64,000 nucleotides of DNA from Halopelagius longus. Lineage in GTDB: Archaea; Halobacteriota; Halobacteria; Halobacteriales; Haloferacaceae. This document shows positions 51,640 through 61,537 of this stretch, piece after piece (position 1 is the stretch's first letter; every line of letters starts with the position of its first letter). The DNA lies in assembly GCF_900100875.1 (NCBI RefSeq), contig NZ_FNKQ01000005.1:124001-188000 (forward strand), given 5' to 3'. Made by a program: the position numbers and the translations under genes. Under the pieces are notes generated by a model. That model ran no database searches and was not told the DNA's origin. It saw nothing but the letters and a program-made list of their open reading frames with translations.

Positions 51640-52953
51640 CTAGAGTTGTTCGTTGATCTGCCGTTCGGCGGCGGTCATGGCGGTTTCGGGGTCCTTGTTG
51701 CCGGTCAGTACGGCCTCCGCTTCGTTCATGATGGTGTCGAGGATGGTCGACGTCTTGGGACCGAACACCATCGGACGGCTGGCGTCGCCCAGGTCGCCGA
51801 GTCCCGAGAGCAGGGGGCGGTCGTTGTAGAAGTCGCGGTCGAGCAGCGACTGGCGCGAAGGGAGTGCGGTCCCGGTGCTGGCCCACTCCCACATTCCCTC
51901 TTTGTTCGTGAGCGCCTTGATCAGATCGACCGAGGCACCGGGAGCGTTCGTTTTCGCAGACGCGGACCAGGCCGTCGTGAACGAGATGGTCACTTTCTCG
52001 CCGCCCTCCGGGGTCGGCATCCCGACCTCCGTCGCCTCGTAGATGTCGCCGTAGTCCTGTTCGAGCGTAGACACCGACCACGCACCGGTCATCGCCATGC
52101 TGATGCTTCCGTCGCCCATCGCAGGCGGCGCCCACGTCGCTTCGATGTCGTCGCCGTAGATACCCGCGAGGTCGTCCTCGACGAGTCCGTTGAGGAACTG
52201 CATGGCTTCGACGGCCTCCTGGGAGCCGACGACGGCTTCGCTCCCGTCCTCGGAGAGCACGTTGCCGCCGTTCTGCCAGATGAGCTGTATGAGCGTGTTC
52301 CGCGGCTGACTCCCGACCGCCATCGGAAAGTCGACGTCGGTCGACTCGCCGATAGCTTCGAGCGCGCTCCGGAGTTCGCTCCACGTCGTCGGTGCCGACA
52401 CCCCGGCGGTCTCGAGGTGGTCGGTGTTGTAGAACAGGCCGACCGGCGTGAAGTCCTTGGGGATGCCGTACACCGTCCCCTCGTACGTGAACGGTTCGAG
52501 CAGGTTGTCGAGGATGTCGTCGAAGTTGTACTCCTCGGCGTCTTTTAGCTCGGACCCGACGCCGAGGAGCGCGCCGTTTCGCATGAATTGGGGCGCCTCG
52601 TCGGCGATCATGTAGAAAACGTCGGGCTCCTTGCCGCCGGCGAACTGGGTCTGAAGGTTCTGATAGAACTGCTCGTTGGGCGTGTTCTGGTACTTGACCT
52701 TGACGCCGTCCGTCGACTCCTCGTAATCGTTTAGAATGCCGGTCACGATCTCTCGTTCGAGTCCCTCGCCCCAACTGGCGACGGTCAGCGTGGTCGTCTC
52801 GCCCGAACCACCGTCGGTGGATTCACCGCCGCCGGTGCCCGCGGTGCCGCCGCCACCGTCGCCGCTACAACCGGCGATGCCGACGGCCGCGCCGACGCCG
52901 AGTGTTTTCACGAGCGAACGTCTACTGAGGTCTGGCGGATATGACTCTGTCAT
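51640..52953 (-). CDS. sugar-binding lipoprotein, MalE type (galactoside system 1)
   Basis: A 437-residue protein. Its Tat signal is LSRRSLVKTLGVG and its lipobox IAGC has Cys29, followed by a Gly/Ser/Thr-rich linker. The sugar-binding family 1 pattern includes LTVASWGEGLEREIVTGILNDYE, PDVFYMIADEAPQF and YGIPKDFTPVGLFYNTDHLE. It delivers its sugar to the MalFGK part downstream. It lies divergent from the GH4 alpha-galactosidase gene, so alpha-galactosides such as melibiose or raffinose are the likely ligand. Confidence 0.93.
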   Translation of the reverse strand: MTESYPPDLSRRSLVKTLGVGAAVGIAGCSGDGGGGTAGTGGGESTDGGSGETTTLTVASWGEGLEREIVTGILNDYEESTDGVKVKYQNTPNEQFYQNLQTQFAGGKEPDVFYMIADEAPQFMRNGALLGVGSELKDAEEYNFDDILDNLLEPFTYEGTVYGIPKDFTPVGLFYNTDHLETAGVSAPTTWSELRSALEAIGESTDVDFPMAVGSQPRNTLIQLIWQNGGNVLSEDGSEAVVGSQEAVEAMQFLNGLVEDDLAGIYGDDIEATWAPPAMGDGSISMAMTGAWSVSTLEQDYGDIYEATEVGMPTPEGGEKVTISFTTAWSASAKTNAPGASVDLIKALTNKEGMWEWASTGTALPSRQSLLDRDFYNDRPLLSGLGDLGDASRPMVFGPKTSTILDTIMNEAEAVLTGNKDPETAMTAAERQINEQL

Positions 52954-52970
52954 GGGTCGCTCCTTGTCAT

Positions 52971-53001
52971 TGGGGAAGGACTATCCCCATTTATAATTTA
53001 C
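52971..53001 (-). promoter_or_regulatory. promoter of the transporter operon with inverted repeat
   Basis: A minus-strand TATA-like TAAATTATAAATGG (52988-53001) is followed by TGGGGA-AGGACTA-TCCCCA (52971-52989). The repeat would cover the transcription start near 52970. An AGGAG ribosome-binding sequence precedes the ATG at 52953, so this transcript has a short leader. Confidence 0.5.
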
Positions 53002-53040
53002 CCACCATTAATGAATAGAGATAGACAGTTCGAACGAGAT

Positions 53041-53048
53041 TTTATTAG
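53041..53048 (+). promoter_or_regulatory. TATA-like promoter of the alpha-galactosidase gene
   Basis: TTTATTAG lies about 29 nt before the ATG at 53073. It shares one 119-bp divergent region with the transporter promoter, so one regulator could control both. Confidence 0.5.
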
Positions 53049-53072
53049 CTTCTATCTACGAGAGGAGACCGA

Positions 53073-54380
53073 ATGGTGAAGATTACCTTCATCGGAGCGG
53101 GTAGTATGGTGTTTTCCACGAAGCTCGTGGGCGACATCCTCTCGTTTCCGGAGCTCGACGACAGCACGATCGCGTTGATGGACATCGACGCGGACAGCTT
53201 AGAGAAGACGACGCGGGTCGCCGAGGCCATGGTCGCTAACGAGGGGCTCGAGGCGACGGTCGAGTCGACCACCGACCGAGTCGAGGCGCTCGACGGAGCC
53301 GACTACGTGCTGAACATGATCAACGTCGGCGGAACGGAGCCGTTCGAGAACGAGATCCGCATCCCGGAGAAGTACGGCGTCGAGCAGTCCATCGGTGACA
53401 CGATCGGGCCGGGCGGTATCTTCCGCGGGCTCAGGACCATCCCCACGATGCTCGACATCGCGAGCGACATCGAAGAGGTGTGTCCCGACGCCCTGCTGTT
53501 GAACTACACGAACCCGATGTCCATCCTCTGTCAGACCATGTTCGAGGCGACGGACGTCGAGACAGTCGGGCTCTGTCACAGCGTCCCCCACACGGTGGAG
53601 GCTATCGCCGACTACGTCGACGTTCCCCAGGAGGACCTCGACTACTGGGTCGCGGGTATCAACCACGTCGCCTGGTTCCTCGAAGCCACCCACGAGGGAG
53701 AGAGCGTCTATCCGGCGCTCCGCGACGCGATGGAAGACCCCGAGATATACGAACGCGACACGGTCCGCTTCGAGATGATGGACCACTTCGGCTACTTCCC
53801 GACCGAGTCGTCCCACCACATGTCGGAGTACGTCCCTTACTTCCGGACCGACCCGGAAACTATCGAGGAGATGACCGGCACGGACTACGCCGAGCGCATG
53901 CCCACCGCGACCTACCTCGAGGGCTGGCAGGAGCGCTCCGAGCGCCGCGACGACCCGGACCTCGACGTCGACTTGGACGAGGTTTCGGTCGAACGCTCCG
54001 AGGAGTACGCCTCCCGGCTCATCCACTCCATCGAGACGGACACGACCCGCCGGCTGAACCTCAACGTCAGCAACGCGACCGACGCGATCACGAACCTCCC
54101 GTCGGACGCCTGCGTCGAGGTCCCGGTGCTCGTCGACGGGACGGGCCTGCACCCCTGTTCCGTCGGCGACCTCCCAGCCTCGGTCCGGACCTTCCCCCAG
54201 CAACACGTCGCCGTCCACCGCCTCGTCGTCGAAGGCGCTCTGAAGAACGACCGCGAGAAGATCCACCGCGCCGTCAAGCAGGACCCGCTGACGGCCGCCG
54301 CGCTGAGCCTCGACGAGATTCACGAGATGACCGAGGAACTGCTCACGGCCAACGAGGAGTACCTGCCGGAACTGAACTGA
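53073..54380 (+). CDS. glycoside hydrolase family 4 (alpha-galactosidase, MelA-like)
   Basis: The 435-residue enzyme has the GH4 NAD site at its N-terminus (ITFIGAGSMVFS, residues 4-15). NYTNPMS (144-150), CHSV (168-171) and GINHVAW (195-201) supply the cysteine and histidine that bind the divalent metal. CHSV is the motif of the alpha-galactosidase branch, as opposed to the glucuronidase or phospho-glucosidase branches. GH4 enzymes cleave by oxidation at C3 and elimination, needing NAD+ and Mn2+. There is no signal peptide, so it acts on imported alpha-galactosides. Confidence 0.9.
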   Translation: MVKITFIGAGSMVFSTKLVGDILSFPELDDSTIALMDIDADSLEKTTRVAEAMVANEGLEATVESTTDRVEALDGADYVLNMINVGGTEPFENEIRIPEKYGVEQSIGDTIGPGGIFRGLRTIPTMLDIASDIEEVCPDALLLNYTNPMSILCQTMFEATDVETVGLCHSVPHTVEAIADYVDVPQEDLDYWVAGINHVAWFLEATHEGESVYPALRDAMEDPEIYERDTVRFEMMDHFGYFPTESSHHMSEYVPYFRTDPETIEEMTGTDYAERMPTATYLEGWQERSERRDDPDLDVDLDEVSVERSEEYASRLIHSIETDTTRRLNLNVSNATDAITNLPSDACVEVPVLVDGTGLHPCSVGDLPASVRTFPQQHVAVHRLVVEGALKNDREKIHRAVKQDPLTAAALSLDEIHEMTEELLTANEEYLPELN

Positions 54381-54527
54381 AGGTTCGTTTCGGCTCACTG
54401 CGCCGATATCTCACCGCCCGTCTAGCTCGTGGCGTCCCACGTCTCTGACAGGGGGGAGTACCGGCTTCGGTACCAGGACGGATCGAGAGCGAACACATTT
54501 TTGGTGGTCTCTCTCGGAGGTCGAACC

Positions 54528-55181
54528 ATGACGAGAAAGCAGGCGGTCCAGCGACAGCTCGTAGAGAGCGGAGTCGTCGCGGTTCTGCGCGGCATTCCGC
54601 GGGAGAAAGTCGTCGACGTGGCGAGCGCGATTCACGAGGGGGGCGTCACCGCCCTCGAAATCACGGCCGACGCGGAGCGGTATCCGGAGATGATTTCGGC
54701 GGTCGCCGCGGCGCTCGACGGGACAGACGCCGTCGTCGGCGCCGGAACCGTCACGGACGCCGCCACCGCGCGAAACGCCATCGACGCCGGCGCGGAGTTC
54801 GTTCTCGCGCCCGACCTCAGCGAGAGCGTCGTCCGCGTCTGCAACCGCGAGGGCGTCGTCTCCGCGCCGGGCGTCACGACGCCGACGGAGGCCGTCACCG
54901 CGTTGGAAGCGGGGGCGGACATCCTCAAGATGTTCCCGGCCTCGACCGTCGGTCCCGACCACGTCAGCGCGTTGCGCGGACCGTTGGGCGACGTACCCAT
55001 CATGCCCACCGGTGGCGTCTCGGCCGACGACGTGGCCGACTACTTCGAGGCCGGTGCCGTCGCCGTCGGCGCGGGGTCGGCGCTCGTCGACTACGAGGCC
55101 ATCGAAGACGACGACATGGACGCCGTCACGGCGCAGGCCGCCGAGTTCGTCGAGGCGGTCGAAGCCGCCCGGTCGGACTGA
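54528..55181 (+). CDS. KDPG/KDPGal aldolase (class I, Eda/DgoA-like)
   Basis: The 217-residue TIM-barrel aldolase has catalytic Glu44 in ALEITADAE, the Schiff-base Lys134 in DILKMFPAST, and the C-terminal phosphate-binding GGVSADDV and AVGAGSAL loops. It cleaves 2-keto-3-deoxy-6-phospho-gluconate or -galactonate to pyruvate and glyceraldehyde 3-phosphate. GGAGG lies about eight bases before the ATG at 54528, and the in-frame ATG at 54429 is rejected. It pairs with the kinase gene that is convergent with it. Confidence 0.9.
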   Translation: MTRKQAVQRQLVESGVVAVLRGIPREKVVDVASAIHEGGVTALEITADAERYPEMISAVAAALDGTDAVVGAGTVTDAATARNAIDAGAEFVLAPDLSESVVRVCNREGVVSAPGVTTPTEAVTALEAGADILKMFPASTVGPDHVSALRGPLGDVPIMPTGGVSADDVADYFEAGAVAVGAGSALVDYEAIEDDDMDAVTAQAAEFVEAVEAARSD

Positions 55182-55244
55182 ACCGTCGCGGGGGTCGAGA
55201 GGAGCCGAGAGTTCGACGGTTCTCGTTCCGCTTCCGGCGGCGCC

Positions 55245-56201
55245 TCACCGGTCGATTTCGCTCGCCCGTTCCGCTCTGACGCTGGCTACCTCCTCGGGCG
55301 TCACGACAGCGAGGTCGCCGTCTATCGTTCGTTTGACGGCCGCCGTCGCCGCCGCCGTCTCCAAGGCGTCGTCGACAGCGCTCCCGTCGAGTCGCGCGGC
55401 GACGTACCCGCCGACGAACGCGTCGCCGGTACCTATCGGGTCGAGCGTGTCCGCCTCGAACGCAGGTTGTTCGAGCACCGCCTCGCCCGTCGCGGCGACG
55501 GCCCCCTCGGCCCCCCGCGTGAGTATCACCGTCTCGTGGCCGCCGTCGCGCCTGAGTTCCTCGGCGACGGACGCCGCGGTTCCGCTCCGGTTCAACACCC
55601 GTTCCGCGTCGCGCCGGGCGACGACGAGAACGTCCACGTGCGGGAAGAGGTCGGTCAGCGTCTCGCGGGCCTCCGCGGGCGACCAGAGTTTCTCTCGGTA
55701 GTTCACGTCGAAGTAGGTCGTGAGACCCTCGTCGTTCGCTCGGCGGAGCAACGCCGCCGTCGTCTCGCGGAGGCGCGGCGAGAGCGCGGGGGTGATCCCG
55801 CTGGTGTAGAACGCGGCGGCGGCGGCGAACAGGTCCTCGACCGGGAACTCCTCGGGCGTCGCGGTCCGGACGGCGGCGTCCTCGCGGTCGTAGATGACGG
55901 TCGTCCCGCGGGGGTCCCCCCCTCGTTCGATGTAGTACGTCCCCATCCGACCGTCGTCGCTCCACGAAATCTCCGTCTCGACGCCGTGCGCGGCCACGTC
56001 GCGGACCGCCCGCCGACCCAACGCCGAGTCGGGGAGTTTCGAGAGCCAGCACGCGTCCGCGCCGAGTCGCGCCGCCGCGACGGCGACGTTGCTCTCCGCG
56101 CCCGCGGTGCGGAACGCCAGTTCGCGGGCCGTCTCGATTCGCTCGCCCGCCTGCGGCGACAGGCGGAGCATCGTCTCGCCGAATGTGAGCAGTGAAGCCA
56201 T
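55245..56201 (-). CDS. kdgK: 2-keto-3-deoxy-sugar-acid kinase (PfkB family, KDG kinase-like)
   Basis: The 318-residue ribokinase-family protein opens LLTFGETMLRLSP and has the GAESNVAVAAARLG motif near 35. The C-terminal signature DPIGTGDAFVGG near 253-264 contains the catalytic Asp. Sequence type and neighbours fit a kinase that phosphorylates 2-keto-3-deoxygluconate or -galactonate, making the substrate of the aldolase encoded next to it. The open frame extends far upstream but only as antisense of the GH42 gene end. The ATG at 56201 is used. Confidence 0.88.
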   Translation of the reverse strand: MASLLTFGETMLRLSPQAGERIETARELAFRTAGAESNVAVAAARLGADACWLSKLPDSALGRRAVRDVAAHGVETEISWSDDGRMGTYYIERGGDPRGTTVIYDREDAAVRTATPEEFPVEDLFAAAAAFYTSGITPALSPRLRETTAALLRRANDEGLTTYFDVNYREKLWSPAEARETLTDLFPHVDVLVVARRDAERVLNRSGTAASVAEELRRDGGHETVILTRGAEGAVAATGEAVLEQPAFEADTLDPIGTGDAFVGGYVAARLDGSAVDDALETAAATAAVKRTIDGDLAVVTPEEVASVRAERASEIDR

Positions 56202-56353
56202 CTTTGTCACTCGTCTCGCTACGTCACGCGACGACGGATGCGACTGTAAGCGTTCCGAACGACGCCGTAGGGTCCGTTCGAACGTCCGCGCGAAGCAACT
56301 CCGGAGAGGTGACCGAACTATCCGTGGGGTCGCTCCCCGACGGAGAGCGCCGA

Positions 56354-58384
56354 TTACTCCTCGGCCGGCGAGAGAGACGAGAGGTTCGCGTCCGTGACGG
56401 CGACGGCGGCGGGGCCGACGGTCGGACCGCCGAGCACCCACTCGGCGTCGTCGGGCGCGTCCACGGACAGCGAGTCGCCGCCGAAGTTCGCAATCCACGT
56501 CAGGCCGCCGCGGCGCGAGGCGCGAACCTGCGCCGGGAACGCGTCGGTGGTTTCGACCCCGGCGCGGTCCAACAGGTCGCCGACCACCGCGCCCGTGAGG
56601 TCCGAGTCCGGCCACGTGCCGACGTAGGTGACGGATCCGTCGCCGACGGCGTTGCGGACGATAGCCGGACTCCCGTCGGCCATCGACCCCTCGTACCGAC
56701 CGACAACCTCGGCTCCCTCCTCGGTCGGCGAGAGCCACTCGTTCCAGACGCGACAGCCGAACTCCCGCCCGCCGTACGTGAGGCGGGATTCGAGCGACTC
56801 GGGGACGCTCTCGTGTTGCTCGACGCGAGCACCGACGAGAGAGCGAAGGGGGCCGGGTTGGGCGTCGTCGTGGAGTTTGTTGTGGGCGTCCTTCACGCCG
56901 GACCGCATCGTCACGAGCAGTTCCCCGCCGCCCTCGACGTACGCGGTCAGCGTCTCGGCGAGTTCGTCGGTAGCGAGGTACAGCGTCGGCGCGACCACCG
57001 CGTCGTACGCCGCTAACTCCGCGGTCGGCGGCACAACGTCCACGTGGACCGAGCGCTCCCGCAGGGCCGCGTAGTACGTCTCGACGTGCCGCCAGTAGTC
57101 GAAGTCGGGCGTCATCGGTTCGATCTCCGACGCCCAGAGGTTGTCGTAGTCGTGGAGGAGAGCCACGTCGGCGTCCGGCGACGCAAACGACCCGTCTGCG
57201 TCGCCCGCGGCGACCGAGGCGAGTTCGTCGAGGTCCGACGCGGCGGCGACGGCGTCTCCGTACCCGCGGTCGGGGGTGCCGTCCTCCGCGAGCAGACCGC
57301 TGTGGTACTGCTCTTGGCCCATCCGGCACCGACGCCACCGGAAGTACGAAACCACGTCCGCGCCGCGAGCGACGGCGTAGAGCGCCCACAGGCGCATCGC
57401 GCCCTCGGCGGGTTGCGGCGAGTACGGCGGCCAGTTGATGTCGCCCGGTTGCTGTTCCATCACCCAGAAGGGCGCGTCCGCCGCGCTCCTGTACAGGTCG
57501 TGGTCGAGTCCGACGTTGTCCGGGTCACCCGCGCGCAGTTCCTCGTCCGATACCGCCTCGTGTTGCACCTGCACGTGCCCCGTCGGGTAGGAGTCCCACG
57601 ACGCGAAGTCCAAGTCGGCCGCCACGTCGTAGGCGTCGAGGTCGTCGTGCGACATGAAGTTGTGCGTGACGAACCACTCGTCGTTCGCCTCGCGGAGGAT
57701 ATCGACCTGCAACCGGTTGTACTCCGCGACGCTGTCGCTGCTGAAGCGGTAGTAGTCGAGCAACCGGGAGGGGTGGTGCCCGGCGGCCGCGTGCCGCGGC
57801 GGGTCGACTTGGGCGAAGGAGTTCAGCGTCTGACTCCAGAACTCGGTGCCCCACGCCTCGTTGAGCGAGTCGATGTCGCCGTACGTCTCCCGAAGCCAGT
57901 CCCGAAACGCGCTCGCGCAGTCGTCGCAGTAACACCGAAGCGTCCCGTGACAGCCGTACTCGTTATCCGTCTGCCAGCCGGCGACCGTCGGGTCGTCGGC
58001 GTACCGGTCCGCCAGTTTCTCCGTGATTCGACGACTTTCCCGCCGGAACTCCTCGGAGTTGTAGCAGTAGTGACGCCGGCCGCCGTAGTGTCGGGTCGTC
58101 CCGTCGGCCTCCTCCTGCAGTATCCCCGGATACTCGTCTACCAACCACTTCGGGGGCGCGGCCGTCGGCGTACAGAGCACCGCTTGCATCCCGTGGTCGC
58201 CGATACGCGAGACGGCGCGGTCCAACCACTCGAAGTCGTACGCTCCGGGTTCCGGTTCCATCCGCGACCACGCGAACTCGCCCATCCGGACGTACTCCAG
58301 TCCGGCGTCGGCCATCCGTTCGACGTCCGCCTCCGTCCGTTCGTCCGGCCAGTGCTCCGGGAAGTAGCACACACCTATCGACAT
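56354..58384 (-). CDS. glycoside hydrolase family 42 beta-galactosidase
   Basis: A 676-residue GH42 enzyme. GVCYFPEHWPDERTEADVERMADAGLEYVRMGEFAWSRMEP-type start (split here: GVCYFPEHW at 4-12, GEFAWSRMEP at 35-44). The acid/base is Glu142 (DNEYG) and the nucleophile Glu310 (WVMEQQPG). Cys107, Cys151, Cys153 and Cys156 match the zinc-site cysteines known in GH42. A trimerisation and a C-terminal beta domain follow. There is no signal peptide. A TATA-like box (58405-58414) gives it its own leaderless promoter after the transporter genes. Confidence 0.94.
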   Translation of the reverse strand: MSIGVCYFPEHWPDERTEADVERMADAGLEYVRMGEFAWSRMEPEPGAYDFEWLDRAVSRIGDHGMQAVLCTPTAAPPKWLVDEYPGILQEEADGTTRHYGGRRHYCYNSEEFRRESRRITEKLADRYADDPTVAGWQTDNEYGCHGTLRCYCDDCASAFRDWLRETYGDIDSLNEAWGTEFWSQTLNSFAQVDPPRHAAAGHHPSRLLDYYRFSSDSVAEYNRLQVDILREANDEWFVTHNFMSHDDLDAYDVAADLDFASWDSYPTGHVQVQHEAVSDEELRAGDPDNVGLDHDLYRSAADAPFWVMEQQPGDINWPPYSPQPAEGAMRLWALYAVARGADVVSYFRWRRCRMGQEQYHSGLLAEDGTPDRGYGDAVAAASDLDELASVAAGDADGSFASPDADVALLHDYDNLWASEIEPMTPDFDYWRHVETYYAALRERSVHVDVVPPTAELAAYDAVVAPTLYLATDELAETLTAYVEGGGELLVTMRSGVKDAHNKLHDDAQPGPLRSLVGARVEQHESVPESLESRLTYGGREFGCRVWNEWLSPTEEGAEVVGRYEGSMADGSPAIVRNAVGDGSVTYVGTWPDSDLTGAVVGDLLDRAGVETTDAFPAQVRASRRGGLTWIANFGGDSLSVDAPDDAEWVLGGPTVGPAAVAVTDANLSSLSPAEE

Positions 58385-58404
58385 ACGAACAGTATCTCCG
58401 CGCC

Positions 58405-58414
58405 GCTATAAGAA
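58405..58414 (-). promoter_or_regulatory. TATA-like promoter of the GH42 gene
   Basis: Minus-strand TTCTTATAGC is centred about 26 nt before the ATG at 58384. Confidence 0.5.
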
Positions 58415-58464
58415 CGTGCGGGAATCCACAACGAACGATTGTGAGTGTCGGGTCGGGAGAAGGG

Positions 58465-59595
<1,131 letters not shown>

Positions 59596-59603
59596 TGTTT
59601 TTC

Positions 59604-60440
59604 CTATTGTTTGACCGAGCCCGAGAGGATTCCCTTGATGAAGTACTGCTGCAGGAAGATGAACGTCAGGAAGATGGGGATGATCCCCAGCGAGGTGGCA
59701 ACCATCACTTGGTCGAAGTACACCCGCTGTTGCCCCACGAGTTGCGCCAACGCGAGGGGGATGGTGAACATCTCCTCCTCCTGGAGGATGACGAGCGGGT
59801 AGAGGAACGCCTGCCACTGGTTGAGAAAGAGGATGATCGCGAGCGCCGCCAACGACGGAAGCATCGTCGGCAGCGCTATCTTGTAGTACAGTTGGAACTC
59901 CGTCGCGCCGTCCATCCGCGCCGATTCGAGCAACGCGTCGGGGATGGCTTTCATGTTCTGCCGCATCAGGAAGATTCCCAGCGGGTTCGCCGCCCACGGG
60001 AGAATCACCGCGAGGTACGAGTTCGTCCACCCGAGTTGCGTCATCAACAGGAACAGCGGGATGATGAGCAACTGAATCGGGAGGACGAGCGTCGCCAGTA
60101 TGAAGTAGAACAGCGGCTCTTTGAACTTGAAGTCGTACTTCGCGAAGGCGAAGCCCGCCATCGAACAGAGGACGAGCGACAGCGCCGTGTACGAGACGGA
60201 GATGATGAGGCTGTTGCCGATGCTCCGAACGAAGTCTACGTTCTCCTGCAACGCGCGGAAGTTTTCGAGGTAGTGGATCCCCGGAAGGAGGCGGGGCGGC
60301 CACGAGAAGAACTCCGACTGCGGAATCGTCGCCGCCACGATCATCCAGTAGATGGGTATCATCACGAGCGCCGTGATAGTCAACAGGAAGATGTAACCTC
60401 CGAACTTCCACAGCGCCTCTCTCTTGGTTTCTTGCCGCAT
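59604..60440 (-). CDS. sugar ABC permease, MalG type (galactoside system 2)
   Basis: The 278-residue permease has about six helices and the coupling loop DALLESARMDGATEFQLYYKIALPTMLPSLAAL (about 181-213). Its C-terminus QQYFIKGILSGSVKQ is typical for MalG. The ATG at 60440 overlaps the last base of the MalF-type stop codon (TAATG), so the two are coupled. Confidence 0.93.
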   Translation of the reverse strand: MRQETKREALWKFGGYIFLLTITALVMIPIYWMIVAATIPQSEFFSWPPRLLPGIHYLENFRALQENVDFVRSIGNSLIISVSYTALSLVLCSMAGFAFAKYDFKFKEPLFYFILATLVLPIQLLIIPLFLLMTQLGWTNSYLAVILPWAANPLGIFLMRQNMKAIPDALLESARMDGATEFQLYYKIALPTMLPSLAALAIILFLNQWQAFLYPLVILQEEEMFTIPLALAQLVGQQRVYFDQVMVATSLGIIPIFLTFIFLQQYFIKGILSGSVKQ

Positions 60441-61459
60441 TATTCGGTGCCTCCGTACTGGATCTGTATTATCGACATGATGCTCACGAGGACGACGAGC
60501 GCGACCGAGACAGCGCTCGCGTATCCGAGGTTCAGTTGGAGGAACGCCTGCCTGTAGATGTACTGTACCATCGTGATCGTCGCGTTGGACGGGCCGCCGC
60601 CGGTGATGACGAACGGTTCCGCGAATATCTGGAACGTCCCGATGGTCGAGGAGACGACCACGAACAGAAGCACCGGCCGAAGCTGCGGGAGCGTCACGTA
60701 GCGGAACTTCTGCCACCGCGTCGCGCCGTCGACTTCGGCCGCTTCGTACAGCTGTTCGGGGACCGTCTGGAGGCCGGCCAGCAGGATGATCATGTTGTAC
60801 CCGAGCCAGCGCCAGGTCACGGCGATGACGAGCGTGATTCGCGCCCACCACGCGTCGCCCAGCCACGGAATCGCGTCGGCGCCGAGGCTCTGGAGGACGT
60901 AGTTCACCAACCCGACGTCGCCGTTGAACAGCAACAGGAAGATGGTGGAGTACGCGACCAAGCCCGTCGCCACCGGCAGGGCGATGAGCGTCCGGAACAG
61001 CCCCTTCGCTCTGATGAACTTCGCGTCGAGCACGAGCGCCGTCGCGAGGCCGAGTACGACCATCAACGGCACTTGGATTAAGAAGATGAACGAGGTGTTG
61101 AACAGGGACTTGTGGAACAGCGAGTCTTGGAACAACAGCCGCTCGTAGTGGCTGAGTCCGACGAACTCCAACTCGGCTATCTGCGGTATCGCTATCTGGA
61201 GTACCCCCAAGTCGACGGTCAAGAGCACCGCGTTCGACGACCCGAGGTACTCGAAGAACGAGAGGTACAGCGTGTACGCCGTCGGGAACAGCAGGAATAT
61301 CCCGAACAGGACGAAGAACGGCGAGATGTACAGGTACGGAAGGGCCGGTATCCGCGGAACGACGTCGGAGACGCGCTGGCGACGGTACCGGAACTGGTCG
61401 GCGAGCCGCCGGTACGCGCCCGACGAGCGAACTCTCGATTGAATCGCGTTCAGTACCAT
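60440..61459 (-). CDS. sugar ABC permease, MalF type (galactoside system 2)
   Basis: The 339-residue permease has a long cytoplasmic N-terminal tail with basic residues (RRLADQFRYRRQR), then YLYISPFFVLFGIFLLFPTAYTLYLSFFEYLG as its first helix. The coupling loop is EQLYEAAEVDGATRWQKFRYVTLPQLRPVLLF. It follows the binding-protein gene by 78 bp on the same strand. Confidence 0.93.
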   Translation of the reverse strand: MVLNAIQSRVRSSGAYRRLADQFRYRRQRVSDVVPRIPALPYLYISPFFVLFGIFLLFPTAYTLYLSFFEYLGSSNAVLLTVDLGVLQIAIPQIAELEFVGLSHYERLLFQDSLFHKSLFNTSFIFLIQVPLMVVLGLATALVLDAKFIRAKGLFRTLIALPVATGLVAYSTIFLLLFNGDVGLVNYVLQSLGADAIPWLGDAWWARITLVIAVTWRWLGYNMIILLAGLQTVPEQLYEAAEVDGATRWQKFRYVTLPQLRPVLLFVVVSSTIGTFQIFAEPFVITGGGPSNATITMVQYIYRQAFLQLNLGYASAVSVALVVLVSIMSIIQIQYGGTE

Positions 61460-61537
61460 TCGGTCACACCTCCGTCGTCGCTGGCGCGTTCGTCCGGTTC
61501 ATGGTGGTGGCTCCGGGTCGGGGCGCGTGGAGACGCA

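Noticed and set aside
55245-57389. 714-codon form of the KDG kinase gene
   Set aside because: The added part is another phase of the GH42 gene on the same strand. The PfkB start MASLLTFGE lies at 56201.
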